Shown: positions 1 through 7,660 of the stretch, one piece after another
Numbering within the stretch: the first letter of the stretch is position 1
How the letters are laid out: the number at the start of each line of letters is the position of its first letter
DNA from: an uncultured Acidimicrobiia bacterium
GTDB lineage: Bacteria > Actinomycetota > Acidimicrobiia > Acidimicrobiales > CAIXPF01
Direction: 5' to 3'
DNA: 64,000 nucleotides
Assembly (NCBI GenBank): GCA_903921205.1
Contig: CAIXPF010000106.1
Location: 1-64,000 of the forward strand
Made by a program: the position numbers and the translations under genes
Notes under the pieces: model-generated
What the model was told of the DNA's origin: nothing
Seen by the model: the letters and a program-made list of their open reading frames with translations, nothing else
The model's database searches: none

Positions 1-1400
1 CGCTTCTGCGACTCGATCTTCACCACCGTGGCCCCGAGGTCGGCCAGGTACCGGCCGATGGTCGGCCCGGCGAAGGAGATGGTGCAGTCGAGCACTTTGA
101 GGCCCTGCAACGGCTTGCCCGGCGGCGCTGCGGTGACGCCCGCGTTCGATGGGGCCCCGGCGGTGGGCGAGCGGGCCGGCAAGGGGTCGCTGCTGCCCAG
201 ACGCGGCGCCGGACCGGGATCGGCCAGCTCGAGGGCCCGACGGCCGCCGGCCTCGAGCACCCGGGCCAGCGGACCGGGCCGGTGGACCAGCCGGGACGCT
301 CCGCCTCGGCCCAGTTCGGTCGGGCGCCAGAAGCCCCGCTGGTGGAACTGCTCGGCGTCGAGCACCTCGTCGAGGGTGAGCACCGGAGCGATCAGCAGCC
401 TGCGGGACCGTGCTGCGGCGAGCAGCTCGGCCTTGGTCTTGGAGCCGGTGAAGGCGACCACCTGGCTGCACAGCCGGTCGTAGGAACCGGGCTCACCGGC
501 AGCGTCCCAGGTGGTGTAGTCGACCTCGGCGAGGTCCGCGTCGACCGCTCCCTCCTCGGCCATCCATGCCACGAGGCGGTTGGTGAACGGCCCCACCGCC
601 GAGCCGAACAGGAAGGTCAGGGTGATGAAGCCGTCGGCCGCCGGGAAGTCGAAGCGGCTCGGCACGGCACCGATGCGCACATGGGAGCCGTTGCGCGACA
701 CCTCGTCCTGGCCCCAGGCGGGGTAGAGGCAGTAGTGGAACGAGGCCGAGATCCACGACTGCTGGGCCGATACGTCGACCACCTGACCGGGCCCGCCGGC
801 TGCGCATCGGGCCAGGGCGGCCAGCACGCCGATCACCCCGTCGACACAGGCATGGGCGTACACCTGTGGGATGGCACAGCGCAGCGGGGGACGGTCGGCA
901 TTGCCGGTGATCACCAGCTGCGCGCCGGCCGCCGCGGCCACCAGGTCGCTGTCGGCCCAGTCGGCCTTCGGTCCGCTCGCCCCGAACCCGCTGACCAGCA
1001 GGCGCACCAGCGTCGGGTTGAGCGCAACGAGCTCGGCGTCGTCCGGCCTCCCGGCTGCGGCTCGTTCGGCGGGTCCGCCGGCGTCGATGAGGACATCGGC
1101 GCTGCGCACCAGGTCCTCGAAGCGCGCCCGGTCCGCGTCGGCGGTCAGGTCGAGCACCACCGAGCGCTTCCCGGCATTGAGGGCCTGGTGCACCAGCGAC
1201 TGCTCCGGGCCGCGCATGCCGTCGATGAACGGCGGGTCGTGGCGTGCCGGGTGGCCGCCCGGCGGCTCGACCAGGATCACCTCCGCCCCGAGCTCGGCGA
1301 GCAGCGCGCCGGCGAACGCGCTGCGGCGGTCGCCGAGCTCGACGACGCGGTACGCCGAGAGGAGGCGTCGTTCGGTCTGGGACGAGGTGACGTCGCTCAT
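1..1400 (-). CDS. CaiB/BaiF family CoA-transferase, tandem two-domain fusion (C-terminus outside the window)
   Basis: Class III CoA-transferases move CoA between carboxylic acids through an active-site Asp. The reading frame is open from an ATG at 1400 to the left edge, 466 codons. The first domain starts near residue 15 (YRVVELGDRRSAFAGALLAE), has the family's AELGAEVILVEPPGGHP signature, the NAGKRSVVLD segment, and the Asp region GQVVDVSAQQS. After a linker rich in Ala and Pro, a second complete start appears (GLKVLDCTISFAGPTIGRYL, then LGATVVKIES) and runs off the edge, so this is two transferase domains in one chain. It lies 23 nt downstream of the serine hydrolase gene and is probably cotranscribed. 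The substrate cannot be told from sequence. Confidence 0.9.
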   Translation of the reverse strand, partial: MSDVTSSQTERRLLSAYRVVELGDRRSAFAGALLAELGAEVILVEPPGGHPARHDPPFIDGMRGPEQSLVHQALNAGKRSVVLDLTADADRARFEDLVRSADVLIDAGGPAERAAAGRPDDAELVALNPTLVRLLVSGFGASGPKADWADSDLVAAAAGAQLVITGNADRPPLRCAIPQVYAHACVDGVIGVLAALARCAAGGPGQVVDVSAQQSWISASFHYCLYPAWGQDEVSRNGSHVRIGAVPSRFDFPAADGFITLTFLFGSAVGPFTNRLVAWMAEEGAVDADLAEVDYTTWDAAGEPGSYDRLCSQVVAFTGSKTKAELLAAARSRRLLIAPVLTLDEVLDAEQFHQRGFWRPTELGRGGASRLVHRPGPLARVLEAGGRRALELADPGPAPRLGSSDPLPARSPTAGAPSNAGVTAAPPGKPLQGLKVLDCTISFAGPTIGRYLADLGATVVKIESQK

Positions 1401-1423
1401 GGTGAGGCTGTGGAACCTTCCGT

Positions 1424-2542
1424 TCAGGCGGTGGCGCACACGCCGGCGAGGCTGGCGATGGCGCTGTCGCGGCGGGGCTGGCGGACCTCGTTGCGGTCGA
1501 GGCCGTTGGTGAGACAGGCGAAGGACAATCCCGTCGCCGGGTCGGCCCAGACGATCTGGCCCTTGGCGCCGTTGTGGCCGAACGCGCCGGGGGACAGCGT
1601 CCGGCCCATGCCCCGGAAGTTGGAGCGGCCGTCGTCGCCGGCGAGGATCATCCCCAAGCTGCGGTTGGCCGGCGTGCGGGTGAGCGGGTCAGGCAGGTGG
1701 TTGCGGACGTTCGTCTTCGCGTCGTGCAGCACCGCAGGGTCCCACAAGCCCTCGCGGTTGTGCAGCAGGGACTGGTAGAAGCGCACGATCTGGTCGGCCC
1801 GGGCGATGCCGCCACCGCCGGGCACCCCCACGGCCCGGGCGGCCGGGTCGTTGAAGCCGAGCAGCACCGCGTCGTTCACCTCGCCGGCGGGCAGCTCACG
1901 GATGCCGAAGGTGGCCTCGAGCTCGTCGGGGGTGGCCGGGTCGCCCACCACCTGCAGGGTGGCGATGTCGTGCTGGTCGGCCTCGGCGATGCCGAGCACC
2001 CGCCCGATGCCCAGCGGTGTGGTCACCCGGCGTTCGAGCTCGTCGCGGTAGTCCCCGCCGGTCACCGTGTCGATCAGCTCGGCCAGCACCCAGTGGGCGG
2101 CAGTCGGGTGGTATTCGTAGCGGGTGCCCGGCTCCCAGCTCAGCCGCCAGTTGGCCATCGCCTCACGGCGCAGCTGCCGGTCCGCCCAGCGGGGCGGCCC
2201 GAGCGGGGCGTACGGAAAGCCCGAGGTGTGCAGCATCACCTGCTCGAGGGTGATGTGGTCCTTGCCGTTGGCCCCGAACTCCGGGAAGTAGCTGACGATG
2301 CGCTCGGTCGGGTCGAGCAGCTTCTCGGCGATGAGCTGCCAGACCACCGAGGCCACGAACACCTTGGTGGCGGAGAACATGACGTAGCGGGTGTCGTTCG
2401 TGGCCTCGCCGTAGGTCTCGTGGGCGATGACCTCGCCTTCGAAGCCGAAGGCGAACTGGCAGGAGGTCAGCAAGCCCTCGTCGACCTCGCGGCGCACGCG
2501 GTCGCGGAGCTTGGCCAATGCGGTCTGGTCGATCGTTGCCAT
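1424..2542 (-). CDS. Serine hydrolase, beta-lactamase/class C esterase family
   Basis: Penicillin-binding-protein-like serine hydrolase of 372 residues. The SxxK catalytic motif is SATK at residues 57-60. A Tyr motif (YEYHPTAAHW) lies near the middle and the third-motif equivalent GHNGAKG lies near the C-terminus. No signal peptide is visible, so it should be cytoplasmic, like many EstB-type esterases of actinobacteria. It is the first gene of a minus-strand pair with the tandem CaiB gene and is divergent from the UGSC unit. Family members act as esterases, lactonases or amidases; the substrate here is unknown. The position next to CoA-transferases suggests work on acyl esters, but that is only context. 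Confidence 0.85.
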   Translation of the reverse strand: MATIDQTALAKLRDRVRREVDEGLLTSCQFAFGFEGEVIAHETYGEATNDTRYVMFSATKVFVASVVWQLIAEKLLDPTERIVSYFPEFGANGKDHITLEQVMLHTSGFPYAPLGPPRWADRQLRREAMANWRLSWEPGTRYEYHPTAAHWVLAELIDTVTGGDYRDELERRVTTPLGIGRVLGIAEADQHDIATLQVVGDPATPDELEATFGIRELPAGEVNDAVLLGFNDPAARAVGVPGGGGIARADQIVRFYQSLLHNREGLWDPAVLHDAKTNVRNHLPDPLTRTPANRSLGMILAGDDGRSNFRGMGRTLSPGAFGHNGAKGQIVWADPATGLSFACLTNGLDRNEVRQPRRDSAIASLAGVCATA

Positions 2543-2638
2543 CGGTTCGGTCCCCCTCGCCCGCCCACTTCCCTAGCGTGCGGAGAGCGGCAGCGTAGAA
2601 CCGTGCCGACCGACACGCACGCAGCGGCGAGCGGTGGA

Positions 2639-2673
2639 CCGGTAACCGGTATCCTTCGGCGTCGAGCAGGAGG
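2639..2673 (+). promoter_or_regulatory. Probable promoter region and ribosome binding site of the UGSC unit
   Basis: A -10-like TATCCT lies at 2650-2655. A small palindrome, CCGGT-A-ACCGG (2639-2649), abuts it and could be an operator. A strong Shine-Dalgarno sequence, GCAGGAGGA, ends 7 nt before the ATG at 2681. No good -35 box is visible. The region is shared with the divergent serine hydrolase. Confidence 0.4.
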
Positions 2674-2680
2674 AACCCCG

Positions 2681-3223
2681 ATGAGCATCACCATTGTCGA
2701 TCCGAGGTCTGCGCCGGGCGCGCAGATCGAGCCGTACACCTTGCATGCCGACCTCGGGGTCGACGGTCTGAGCATCGGGTTGCTGGCCAACGGGTTCCCC
2801 GACTCGGTGGCCTTCCTCGACCAGGTGCAGGTGGCGCTGGCCGAGGCCCTTCCTGGAGCCACCTTCCACCGTTGGGACAAGGGCGACGCCTCGTCCGTGG
2901 CCTCGCCGAAGATGCTCGAGGAGATGCGCGGGAGCTGCCACGCGGTCGTCGCCGCCTACGGGCATTGAGGCAGCTGCACCACCGGCACCGTGCGTGACGG
3001 CGTGAACCTGGCCCGCATCGGCGTCCCCGCCGTGGCCCTGGTCAGTACCGAGTTCTGGTCGCAGGGCAACTTCATCGCCCGCTCCGTGGGGATGCCCGAC
3101 GTCCCCCGGGTGGCCTTCCCCCACCCCGTGGCCGGTGCGGGCACCGCGAACATGATCCGCGTCGCCGGGCTCATCCGCGACGACATCATCGCCGCCCTGA
3201 GCGGCGGGAGCCGGACCTCATGA
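2681..3223 (+). CDS. UGSC-family selenoprotein: in-frame TGA read as selenocysteine 96
   Basis: Reading starts at ATG 2681, behind a strong ribosome binding site. It runs 95 codons to a TGA at 2966-2968 and continues in the same frame for 84 more codons to a real TGA at 3221-3223, giving 180 residues. The TGA is followed directly by Gly-Ser-Cys, which is the U-G-S-C motif that names the UGSC family of (seleno)proteins. The part after the TGA is ordinary coding sequence (for example GVNLARIGVPAVALVSTEF) with the same codon bias. Its stop overlaps the next ATG by 4 nt. U-x-x-C resembles a thiol/selenol redox pair, so an oxidoreductase role is likely but unproven. Standard gene callers would split it into a 95-residue ORF and a short GTG-started remnant. 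Confidence 0.87.
2966..2968 (+). other. Selenocysteine (UGA) codon
   Basis: In-frame TGA at codon 96 of the UGSC gene, preceded by Tyr-Gly-His and followed by Gly-Ser-Cys. Decoding would need SelA, SelB, SelD and tRNA-Sec; none of these is encoded in this window. Confidence 0.83.
2988..3000 (+). promoter_or_regulatory. Candidate bacterial SECIS apical stem-loop
   Basis: CCGT (2988-2991) can pair with ACGG (2997-3000) around the loop GCGTG. The stem begins 19 nt after the UGA, and the loop holds the G-U step typical of SelB-binding bacterial SECIS loops. Beyond an A-C mismatch, one C-G and one G-U pair can extend it. The stem is short, so this is only a candidate. Confidence 0.4.
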
Positions 3224-4320
3224 GCGGGGCGATCGACAGCCGGCTGCACGCTGCCGACGAGATGGCAGCCCTGGAACTGCTGCACGAGCTGGGTTGCACC
3301 GATGGCCTACCCGTCGTGGTTCCCACGCCCGAGCGGGTCGAACGGATGGTGGTCGCCACGGGTCTTCCGGCCGACGTGTCCCTCGGGGCGATGGGCCCCA
3401 ACCTCGGCGACGCGACGATCGAGAAGATCGCCGCCTGCGCGGTGATGGCCGGCTGCCTGCCCGACCATCTTCCGGTGGTCCTGGCGGCGTTGCAGGCGGC
3501 GATGGACCCCCGTTTCGACCTCACCGAGATGCAGGCGACGACGCACTGCATCGCGCCGTTCCTGATCGTCAACGGCCCGGCCCGCCATGCCTGTGGGCCC
3601 ATTGCCTCCGGGTTCGGCGCGCTGGGTCCGGGGCACCGGGCCAACGCGTCGATCGGCCGGGCGCTGCGGTTGTGCATGATCAACATCGGTGGGGGACGCG
3701 CCGGATCGTCGGACATGGCGCTGCTCGGCCATCCCGGCAAGTTCACCTTCTGCATGGCCGAGGACGAGGACTCCTCGCCGTTCGTGCCCCTGCACGTCAG
3801 CCGAGGCTTCGCCCCCGAGGATTCGGTCGTGACGCTGGTGGGCACCGAGGCTCCGCACTCGGTGATCTTCGTCGGTGACGCCGACGATCCGACTGCCTCG
3901 GACCGGCTGGTGAAGACCCTGGCCATGACCCTGGCCAATGTCGGCTCGAACAACGCCCACTTCGGACGGGGCAGCGCGGTGGTCATCCTGAACCCCGACC
4001 ACATCGGTGTGCTGGCTGCGGCGGGCTACGACCGTACGTCGCTGGCCGAGGCGCTGGCCGAGCGTGCCGCCAACCCCCGGGCCCTGATGCACGAGCTGAA
4101 CCCGTCGATGGTGCGGGCGGGCCGATCCAGCGACGCGGATGACCTGGTACGGGTGTTCCGCTCGCCGGAGGAACTGGTCATCATTGCCGGCGGCGGGTCG
4201 GGTCTGTACTCGATGGTCCTGCCGTCGTGGGGCGCCGGTCCCCATGTCAACCCGTCGGTCAGTGCCCGTATCGAGCTCGACCAGGCTTGCGAGATCCCCG
4301 GGATGAGCCCGCTTCGGTGA
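3220..4320 (+). CDS. Conserved protein of unknown function, partner of the UGSC selenoprotein
   Basis: 366 residues starting at ATG 3220, overlapping the selenoprotein stop as ATGA, so the two should be translationally coupled. I do not recognise a named domain. The protein looks soluble, with no signal peptide or clear membrane helix. It has several Cys in conserved-looking contexts: ELGCTDGLPVVVPT near residue 30, MAGCLPDHLPV, TTHCIAPFLIVNG, HACGPIASG, LCMINIGGG and FCMAEDED. There are also Gly-rich turns such as IAGGGSGLYSMV. The overlap and the Cys content suggest a redox partner or second subunit for the UGSC protein. That is inference from context. Confidence 0.8.
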   Translation: MSGAIDSRLHAADEMAALELLHELGCTDGLPVVVPTPERVERMVVATGLPADVSLGAMGPNLGDATIEKIAACAVMAGCLPDHLPVVLAALQAAMDPRFDLTEMQATTHCIAPFLIVNGPARHACGPIASGFGALGPGHRANASIGRALRLCMINIGGGRAGSSDMALLGHPGKFTFCMAEDEDSSPFVPLHVSRGFAPEDSVVTLVGTEAPHSVIFVGDADDPTASDRLVKTLAMTLANVGSNNAHFGRGSAVVILNPDHIGVLAAAGYDRTSLAEALAERAANPRALMHELNPSMVRAGRSSDADDLVRVFRSPEELVIIAGGGSGLYSMVLPSWGAGPHVNPSVSARIELDQACEIPGMSPLR

Positions 4321-4331
4321 ACGGCCGGCGA

Positions 4332-4368
4332 GACCCAGGGGCCGCGCCGGTGAGCCGACCCCCGGGTC
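4332..4368. terminator. Possible terminator hairpin between convergent genes
   Basis: Arms 4332-4341 (GACCCAGGGG) and 4359-4368 (CCCCCGGGTC) pair with one mismatch around a 17-nt loop. It sits in the 63-nt gap between the UGSC unit and the convergent isomerase gene. There is no T-run. Confidence 0.4.
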
Positions 4369-4383
4369 CCGGCCAGCTGCGGA

Positions 4384-5277
4384 TCAGTCGAAGCCGCGCC
4401 GAACAGGCAACAGGTCCGGGTAGACGGGCTCGCGCCGCTCGAGTTGGGCGGTGAACGCCTCGCTCATGTCGGCCGGGTCCAGCATCGACGCGTTCCAGGT
4501 GGCGATGTGCTCCAGGCCGTCGGCGATGCTGTGCTCGCGGGCGTACTGCATGGTCCGCTTCGTGCCCCAGACCGCCAGCGGTGACTTCGAGGCGATCTCG
4601 CGGGCCGTGGCGAGTACCGCCTCGAGCATGGTGGCCCGGTCCGGATACACCTCGTTGACCAGGCCGACGGACTTCGCCTGCGACGCCGGCATCCGCCGGC
4701 CGGTATAGGCCAGCTCGGCGGCGACGCCGGGTGGGATCAGCCGGGGGAGGCGCTGCAACGTGCCGACGTCGGCGGTCATGCCGATGTTGATCTCGTGGAT
4801 GCAGAAGAAGGCGTCCTCGGTGGCGTAGCGCAGGTCCGCCGCGGTCACCAGGTCGACGCCGCCGCCCACGCAGGCGCCCTGGATGGCGGCGATGATCGGC
4901 AGCCGGGCCCGTTCGAGTGCGGTGAAGGCCTCCTGCGCGCCCATGGCCATGTGCCGGAACGACTCGGCGCGCCGGGCCTGGCTGCGTCGCGGCCGAGGGC
5001 CGCTGCCAGGCCCTGCCTCCGGACCGTCACCGGAGCCCGCATCGGCGAGGCCGCCGGGGGCGGTGAAGACCTCGGTGTCCATGCCGGAGCAGAAATGCCG
5101 GCCCTCGGCGGACAGCACGAGGACCCGGGCCGTCGCCTCGTCGGACAGGCGGGTGACGATGGCCGGCAACTCCCGCCAGAACGCCGGGATCATCGAGTTC
5201 GCCCGCTCGGGACGGATCATGCGGAGATGGGCGACCTGGTCGGTCACCTCGAGGTCGAAGCAGGTGTAGGCGCTCAC
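4384..5277 (-). CDS. Enoyl-CoA hydratase/isomerase, delta(3,5)-delta(2,4)-dienoyl-CoA isomerase type
   Basis: Crotonase-fold protein of 297 residues. It shifts double bonds of dienoyl-CoA during oxidation of unsaturated fatty acids if it follows the ECH1 subtype. The three acidic residues of that subtype appear in order: Asp in GGGVDLVTAADLRYA, Glu in IHEINIG, and Asp in TADVGTLQRLP. The oxyanion-hole region is FCSGMDTEVF. An insertion rich in Gly, Pro and Arg near residues 80-100 is not typical of the family. The start is GTG 5277, overlapping the glycosyltransferase stop by 4 nt. Confidence 0.85.
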   Translation of the reverse strand: MSAYTCFDLEVTDQVAHLRMIRPERANSMIPAFWRELPAIVTRLSDEATARVLVLSAEGRHFCSGMDTEVFTAPGGLADAGSGDGPEAGPGSGPRPRRSQARRAESFRHMAMGAQEAFTALERARLPIIAAIQGACVGGGVDLVTAADLRYATEDAFFCIHEINIGMTADVGTLQRLPRLIPPGVAAELAYTGRRMPASQAKSVGLVNEVYPDRATMLEAVLATAREIASKSPLAVWGTKRTMQYAREHSIADGLEHIATWNASMLDPADMSEAFTAQLERREPVYPDLLPVRRGFD

Positions 5278-6323
5278 ACCTGCACGCTACCGGCCGGGTC
5301 GGGTCCGCGGTCGGTCTCGGTGGCGCTGGAGGAGTGGGCATAGGGCAGGCGGGTCTCGGGGCGGTATCCCAGAAGCACCGCCACGTACGGCATGGCGAGC
5401 TGCAAGGGCCACGACCGGCCACCGTGGCGACGGAGCAGCCGCTTGCGGTCGCCGTAGGGAAAGCCGAGGCGGTGCTCGTAGAACCGCAGCGACTCACGCA
5501 TCGAACGGGCCCGGACCGTTGGGTTGGTGGCGATCTCACCGAGGTAACCGGGAAGGACGAGGTTGCGGAAGCCGGCTGCTGCGACCCGCAAGCCGTAGTC
5601 GAAGTCCGCCGTGCCGTGGCTGAACCCGCCGTCGATCGGTCCGACCCGTTCTGCCACCACTCGGGGGATCACCACGACGTTGCCGTGGATCATCTCGACA
5701 TCGATGGGGGTATCGGTCGCGATCGCAGGCCGATGTCGCACGACGGAGCGGCCGACGCGCTCGCGTCCGCCGAACGCCCACTCGCCGGTGACGATGTCGC
5801 GCAACTGCCCCACCAACACGGCTTCGGGCTGCCGGGCATGCCACTCGTCGAGGCGGACCAGGGCATCGTCGGCGAGCAAGACGTCGTCGTTCAGCCAGAC
5901 GATGAGATCCGGTGTGCCCTGCACCGCCCGCCAGGCCTCGGCCATCGAGCGCGCCCAGAACCAGTCGCCGTGGCCTTCGACGATGCTGACCCGCAGACCC
6001 AGGGCCGCGACGGCCTGCGACGTGCCATCGGTCGAACCGTCGTCGGTGAGCACCACGCGTACCTGCCAGTGCGCCGTGGCCCGGGCGGAGGCCAGTTCGA
6101 ACAGGCGCGACACCGCAGCGACGGTGAGGTCGCGCCGGTTGTGGGCAGCGATGAGCACGGCGACGTCGAGGCGCGCTCGTCCAGGGTGGTCGCCGCTGGA
6201 TGCGGTGTCGGTCTCGGTGCGGTCAGAGTGGGCGGGTTCCACGGGGCCGGTACCGGCGGTCCCGGCGGTCCCGGCGGACTCGGCGCCGGTGGCGCCATTG
6301 CCACGCGGCGCGCTGGTGTCCAT
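5274..6323 (-). CDS. Glycosyltransferase family 2
   Basis: 349 residues. The GT-A fold starts with VAVLIAAHNRRDLTVAAV near residue 50, has DDGSTDGT for nucleotide-sugar binding and WLNDDVLL as the DxD-like metal site. The C-terminal part resembles rhamnosyl- and galactofuranosyl-transferase-like GT2 proteins. A disordered Gly/Thr/Ala-rich N-terminus of about 45 residues precedes the fold. I chose ATG 6323 because a TAGCGT -10 box (6336-6331) lies 7 nt upstream, the leaderless spacing seen at other genes here; ATG 6329 and GTG 6332 are alternatives. The acceptor sugar is unknown. Confidence 0.83.
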   Translation of the reverse strand: MDTSAPRGNGATGAESAGTAGTAGTGPVEPAHSDRTETDTASSGDHPGRARLDVAVLIAAHNRRDLTVAAVSRLFELASARATAHWQVRVVLTDDGSTDGTSQAVAALGLRVSIVEGHGDWFWARSMAEAWRAVQGTPDLIVWLNDDVLLADDALVRLDEWHARQPEAVLVGQLRDIVTGEWAFGGRERVGRSVVRHRPAIATDTPIDVEMIHGNVVVIPRVVAERVGPIDGGFSHGTADFDYGLRVAAAGFRNLVLPGYLGEIATNPTVRARSMRESLRFYEHRLGFPYGDRKRLLRRHGGRSWPLQLAMPYVAVLLGYRPETRLPYAHSSSATETDRGPDPAGSVQV

Positions 6324-6330
6324 CGGCATC

Positions 6331-6336
6331 ACGCTA
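6331..6336 (-). promoter_or_regulatory. -10 box of a leaderless promoter (glycosyltransferase)
   Basis: TAGCGT on the minus strand, 7 nt before ATG 6323. No Shine-Dalgarno sequence precedes that start. Confidence 0.5.
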
Positions 6337-6363
6337 TCGCTCGGCGTGCGGTCCGCCAGCCGC

Positions 6364-6369
6364 TAGAAC
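6364..6369 (+). promoter_or_regulatory. -10-like box upstream of the small Cys-rich gene
   Basis: TAGAAC 8 nt before ATG 6378, matching the window-wide leaderless arrangement except for the last base. Confidence 0.4.
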
Positions 6370-6377
6370 GTCGGGCG

Positions 6378-6725
6378 ATGGACCATCGCGACGCGTCGAC
6401 CACCGAGGTGCTGCGTCTGCTCGCGTCCCGGGCATCGGGCCGTCCGTCCGCCGAGCTGGTGCTGCGGTGGGTGCTGGCCATGCTCGACGACGACGACGTG
6501 GTCGATTCGCTGGAGACCGCGCACGCCCTGCGGTGCGAGGAGGAGTACATCTGTTGGTGCTGTGAGGTCGGGGTGCGCCGGGGTGATCTGCAGCGATGCA
6601 TGCCGCGACCCCGGCCGACGGGTGTGCGGCGACCCGTGGAGTCCTGGACCCGGAGCCGGCTCGATCCGTTGGCCCGCTTGGCGCTCGAGGCCGACTTCGA
6701 CGCCACGGCGGCCGGGTGGTCGTGA
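6378..6725 (+). CDS. Small Cys-rich hypothetical protein
   Basis: 115 residues; I do not recognise a family. The N-terminal half looks helical and Leu/Ala-rich (LVLRWVLAMLDDDDVVDSLE). A central cluster then has four Cys in a short span, C-E-E-E-Y-I-C-W-C-C, with a further Cys 12 residues on in LQRC, which could bind a metal. The C-terminus is basic. It is a single-gene unit between divergent and convergent neighbours. Start chosen at ATG 6378 because a -10-like box sits 8 nt upstream. The reading frame stays open far upstream (back to 5334), but that part is antisense to the glycosyltransferase. Confidence 0.6.
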   Translation: MDHRDASTTEVLRLLASRASGRPSAELVLRWVLAMLDDDDVVDSLETAHALRCEEEYICWCCEVGVRRGDLQRCMPRPRPTGVRRPVESWTRSRLDPLARLALEADFDATAAGWS

Positions 6726-6777
6726 GCGTCGTTGCCGGCGATTCGGTCGGCGGTGGGCGGGGTGGAACGAGCAGGGT

Positions 6778-7581
6778 TCAGTCGGGGTCGAGAATCCAAC
6801 GTTGCTGCATACCAACAGGTGCGTCGATGCGGATGAACCATTCGGTGCCGAAGGCAGCCGCAAAGACCTCCTCGGGCATCCGCAGCAGGAACGAGGTGTC
6901 CGTCACCTGGCTGTGATGGCAGGCAACGGCCGTCCGCTTTGCCGCGGCGAAACGGCTGACGTCCACTTCGTGGGTGAGCTCGGCCTCTGGAATACCAAGA
7001 GGTATGCCGTCGTCGGTGTCGCCCTCGAAATCGACCGGCTCCTGACCTTCCACCGGCGGCAGGCGATTGGCCAGTTCGGCCATGGCTCGGAGCCGGTCCC
7101 GGTTGAACGTCGCCTCGAACAGTGCCGGCGTACCGGCCAGTTCAGCCGCCCGGTGGCCGACCTGGTGCACCTTGATGTGATCGGGGTGCCCGTAGTTTCC
7201 GTGCCAGTCGTAGGTGACGAGAACCTCGGCCGATTCCTCGTGCAGCACGTCGGCGAGACGCCGTGCCGCGTCGTCGAGGCCGGCCTGGAGGAAGGAGTCG
7301 GGCCGGCTGTTCTGCTCCCAACCGGTCATTCCCGAGTCGGCGTAGCCCAGCCACACCACGCGGTCGACGCCGAGCACGGCAGCGCTCGCCAGGGTCTCCT
7401 GCCGGCGGCGGTCGACCAGGGTCTCGCCTGCCGCGAGGTCGTCGGGCACCTCGCCGAAGTCGCCGTTGGTGGCGACGACCAGGACGTTACGGTGCCCCTC
7501 CTCGGCCGCCCGCAGCATCGAGCCCCCGGTGAGGATCGCTTCGTCGTCGGGGTGCGCGTGGAACCACACGATGGCGCTCAT
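6778..7581 (-). CDS. PIG-L family deacetylase (LmbE/MshB-Mca type)
   Basis: Zinc-dependent N-deacetylase of 267 residues. The zinc site is HAHPDDEAI at residues 8-16, with the Asp general base in it, and HPDHIKVHQ near residue 135. In actinobacteria this family includes the mycothiol enzymes MshB (GlcNAc-Ins deacetylase) and Mca (mycothiol-conjugate amidase); the segment around NSRPDSFLQAG and the overall length suit that group, but I cannot decide which activity it has. Start chosen at ATG 7581, where homology begins and where CAGGCT lies 6 nt upstream; the open frame upstream belongs to noise antisense to nothing conserved. Confidence 0.83.
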   Translation of the reverse strand: MSAIVWFHAHPDDEAILTGGSMLRAAEEGHRNVLVVATNGDFGEVPDDLAAGETLVDRRRQETLASAAVLGVDRVVWLGYADSGMTGWEQNSRPDSFLQAGLDDAARRLADVLHEESAEVLVTYDWHGNYGHPDHIKVHQVGHRAAELAGTPALFEATFNRDRLRAMAELANRLPPVEGQEPVDFEGDTDDGIPLGIPEAELTHEVDVSRFAAAKRTAVACHHSQVTDTSFLLRMPEEVFAAAFGTEWFIRIDAPVGMQQRWILDPD

Positions 7582-7587
7582 GGCAGC

Positions 7588-7593
7588 AGCCTG
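7588..7593 (-). promoter_or_regulatory. -10-like box of a leaderless promoter (PIG-L gene)
   Basis: CAGGCT on the minus strand, 6 nt before ATG 7581. It lies in the 79-nt gap after the upstream esterase gene. Confidence 0.4.
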
Positions 7594-7660
7594 GCAGAGC
7601 CGTGGGCCCTCGGTCATCCCGGGGGTTCCCAACCCGCTGACGTCGCTGGACCGGCCCGGG

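Noticed and set aside
2681-2968. UGSC gene as a pseudogene with a premature stop
   Set aside because: The downstream part keeps the frame, codon bias and 4-nt gene overlap, and the TGA is exactly the U of the U-G-S-C motif.
5334-6725. 463-residue plus-strand open frame
   Set aside because: Everything before 6378 is antisense to the glycosyltransferase; only the last 115 codons are kept as a gene.
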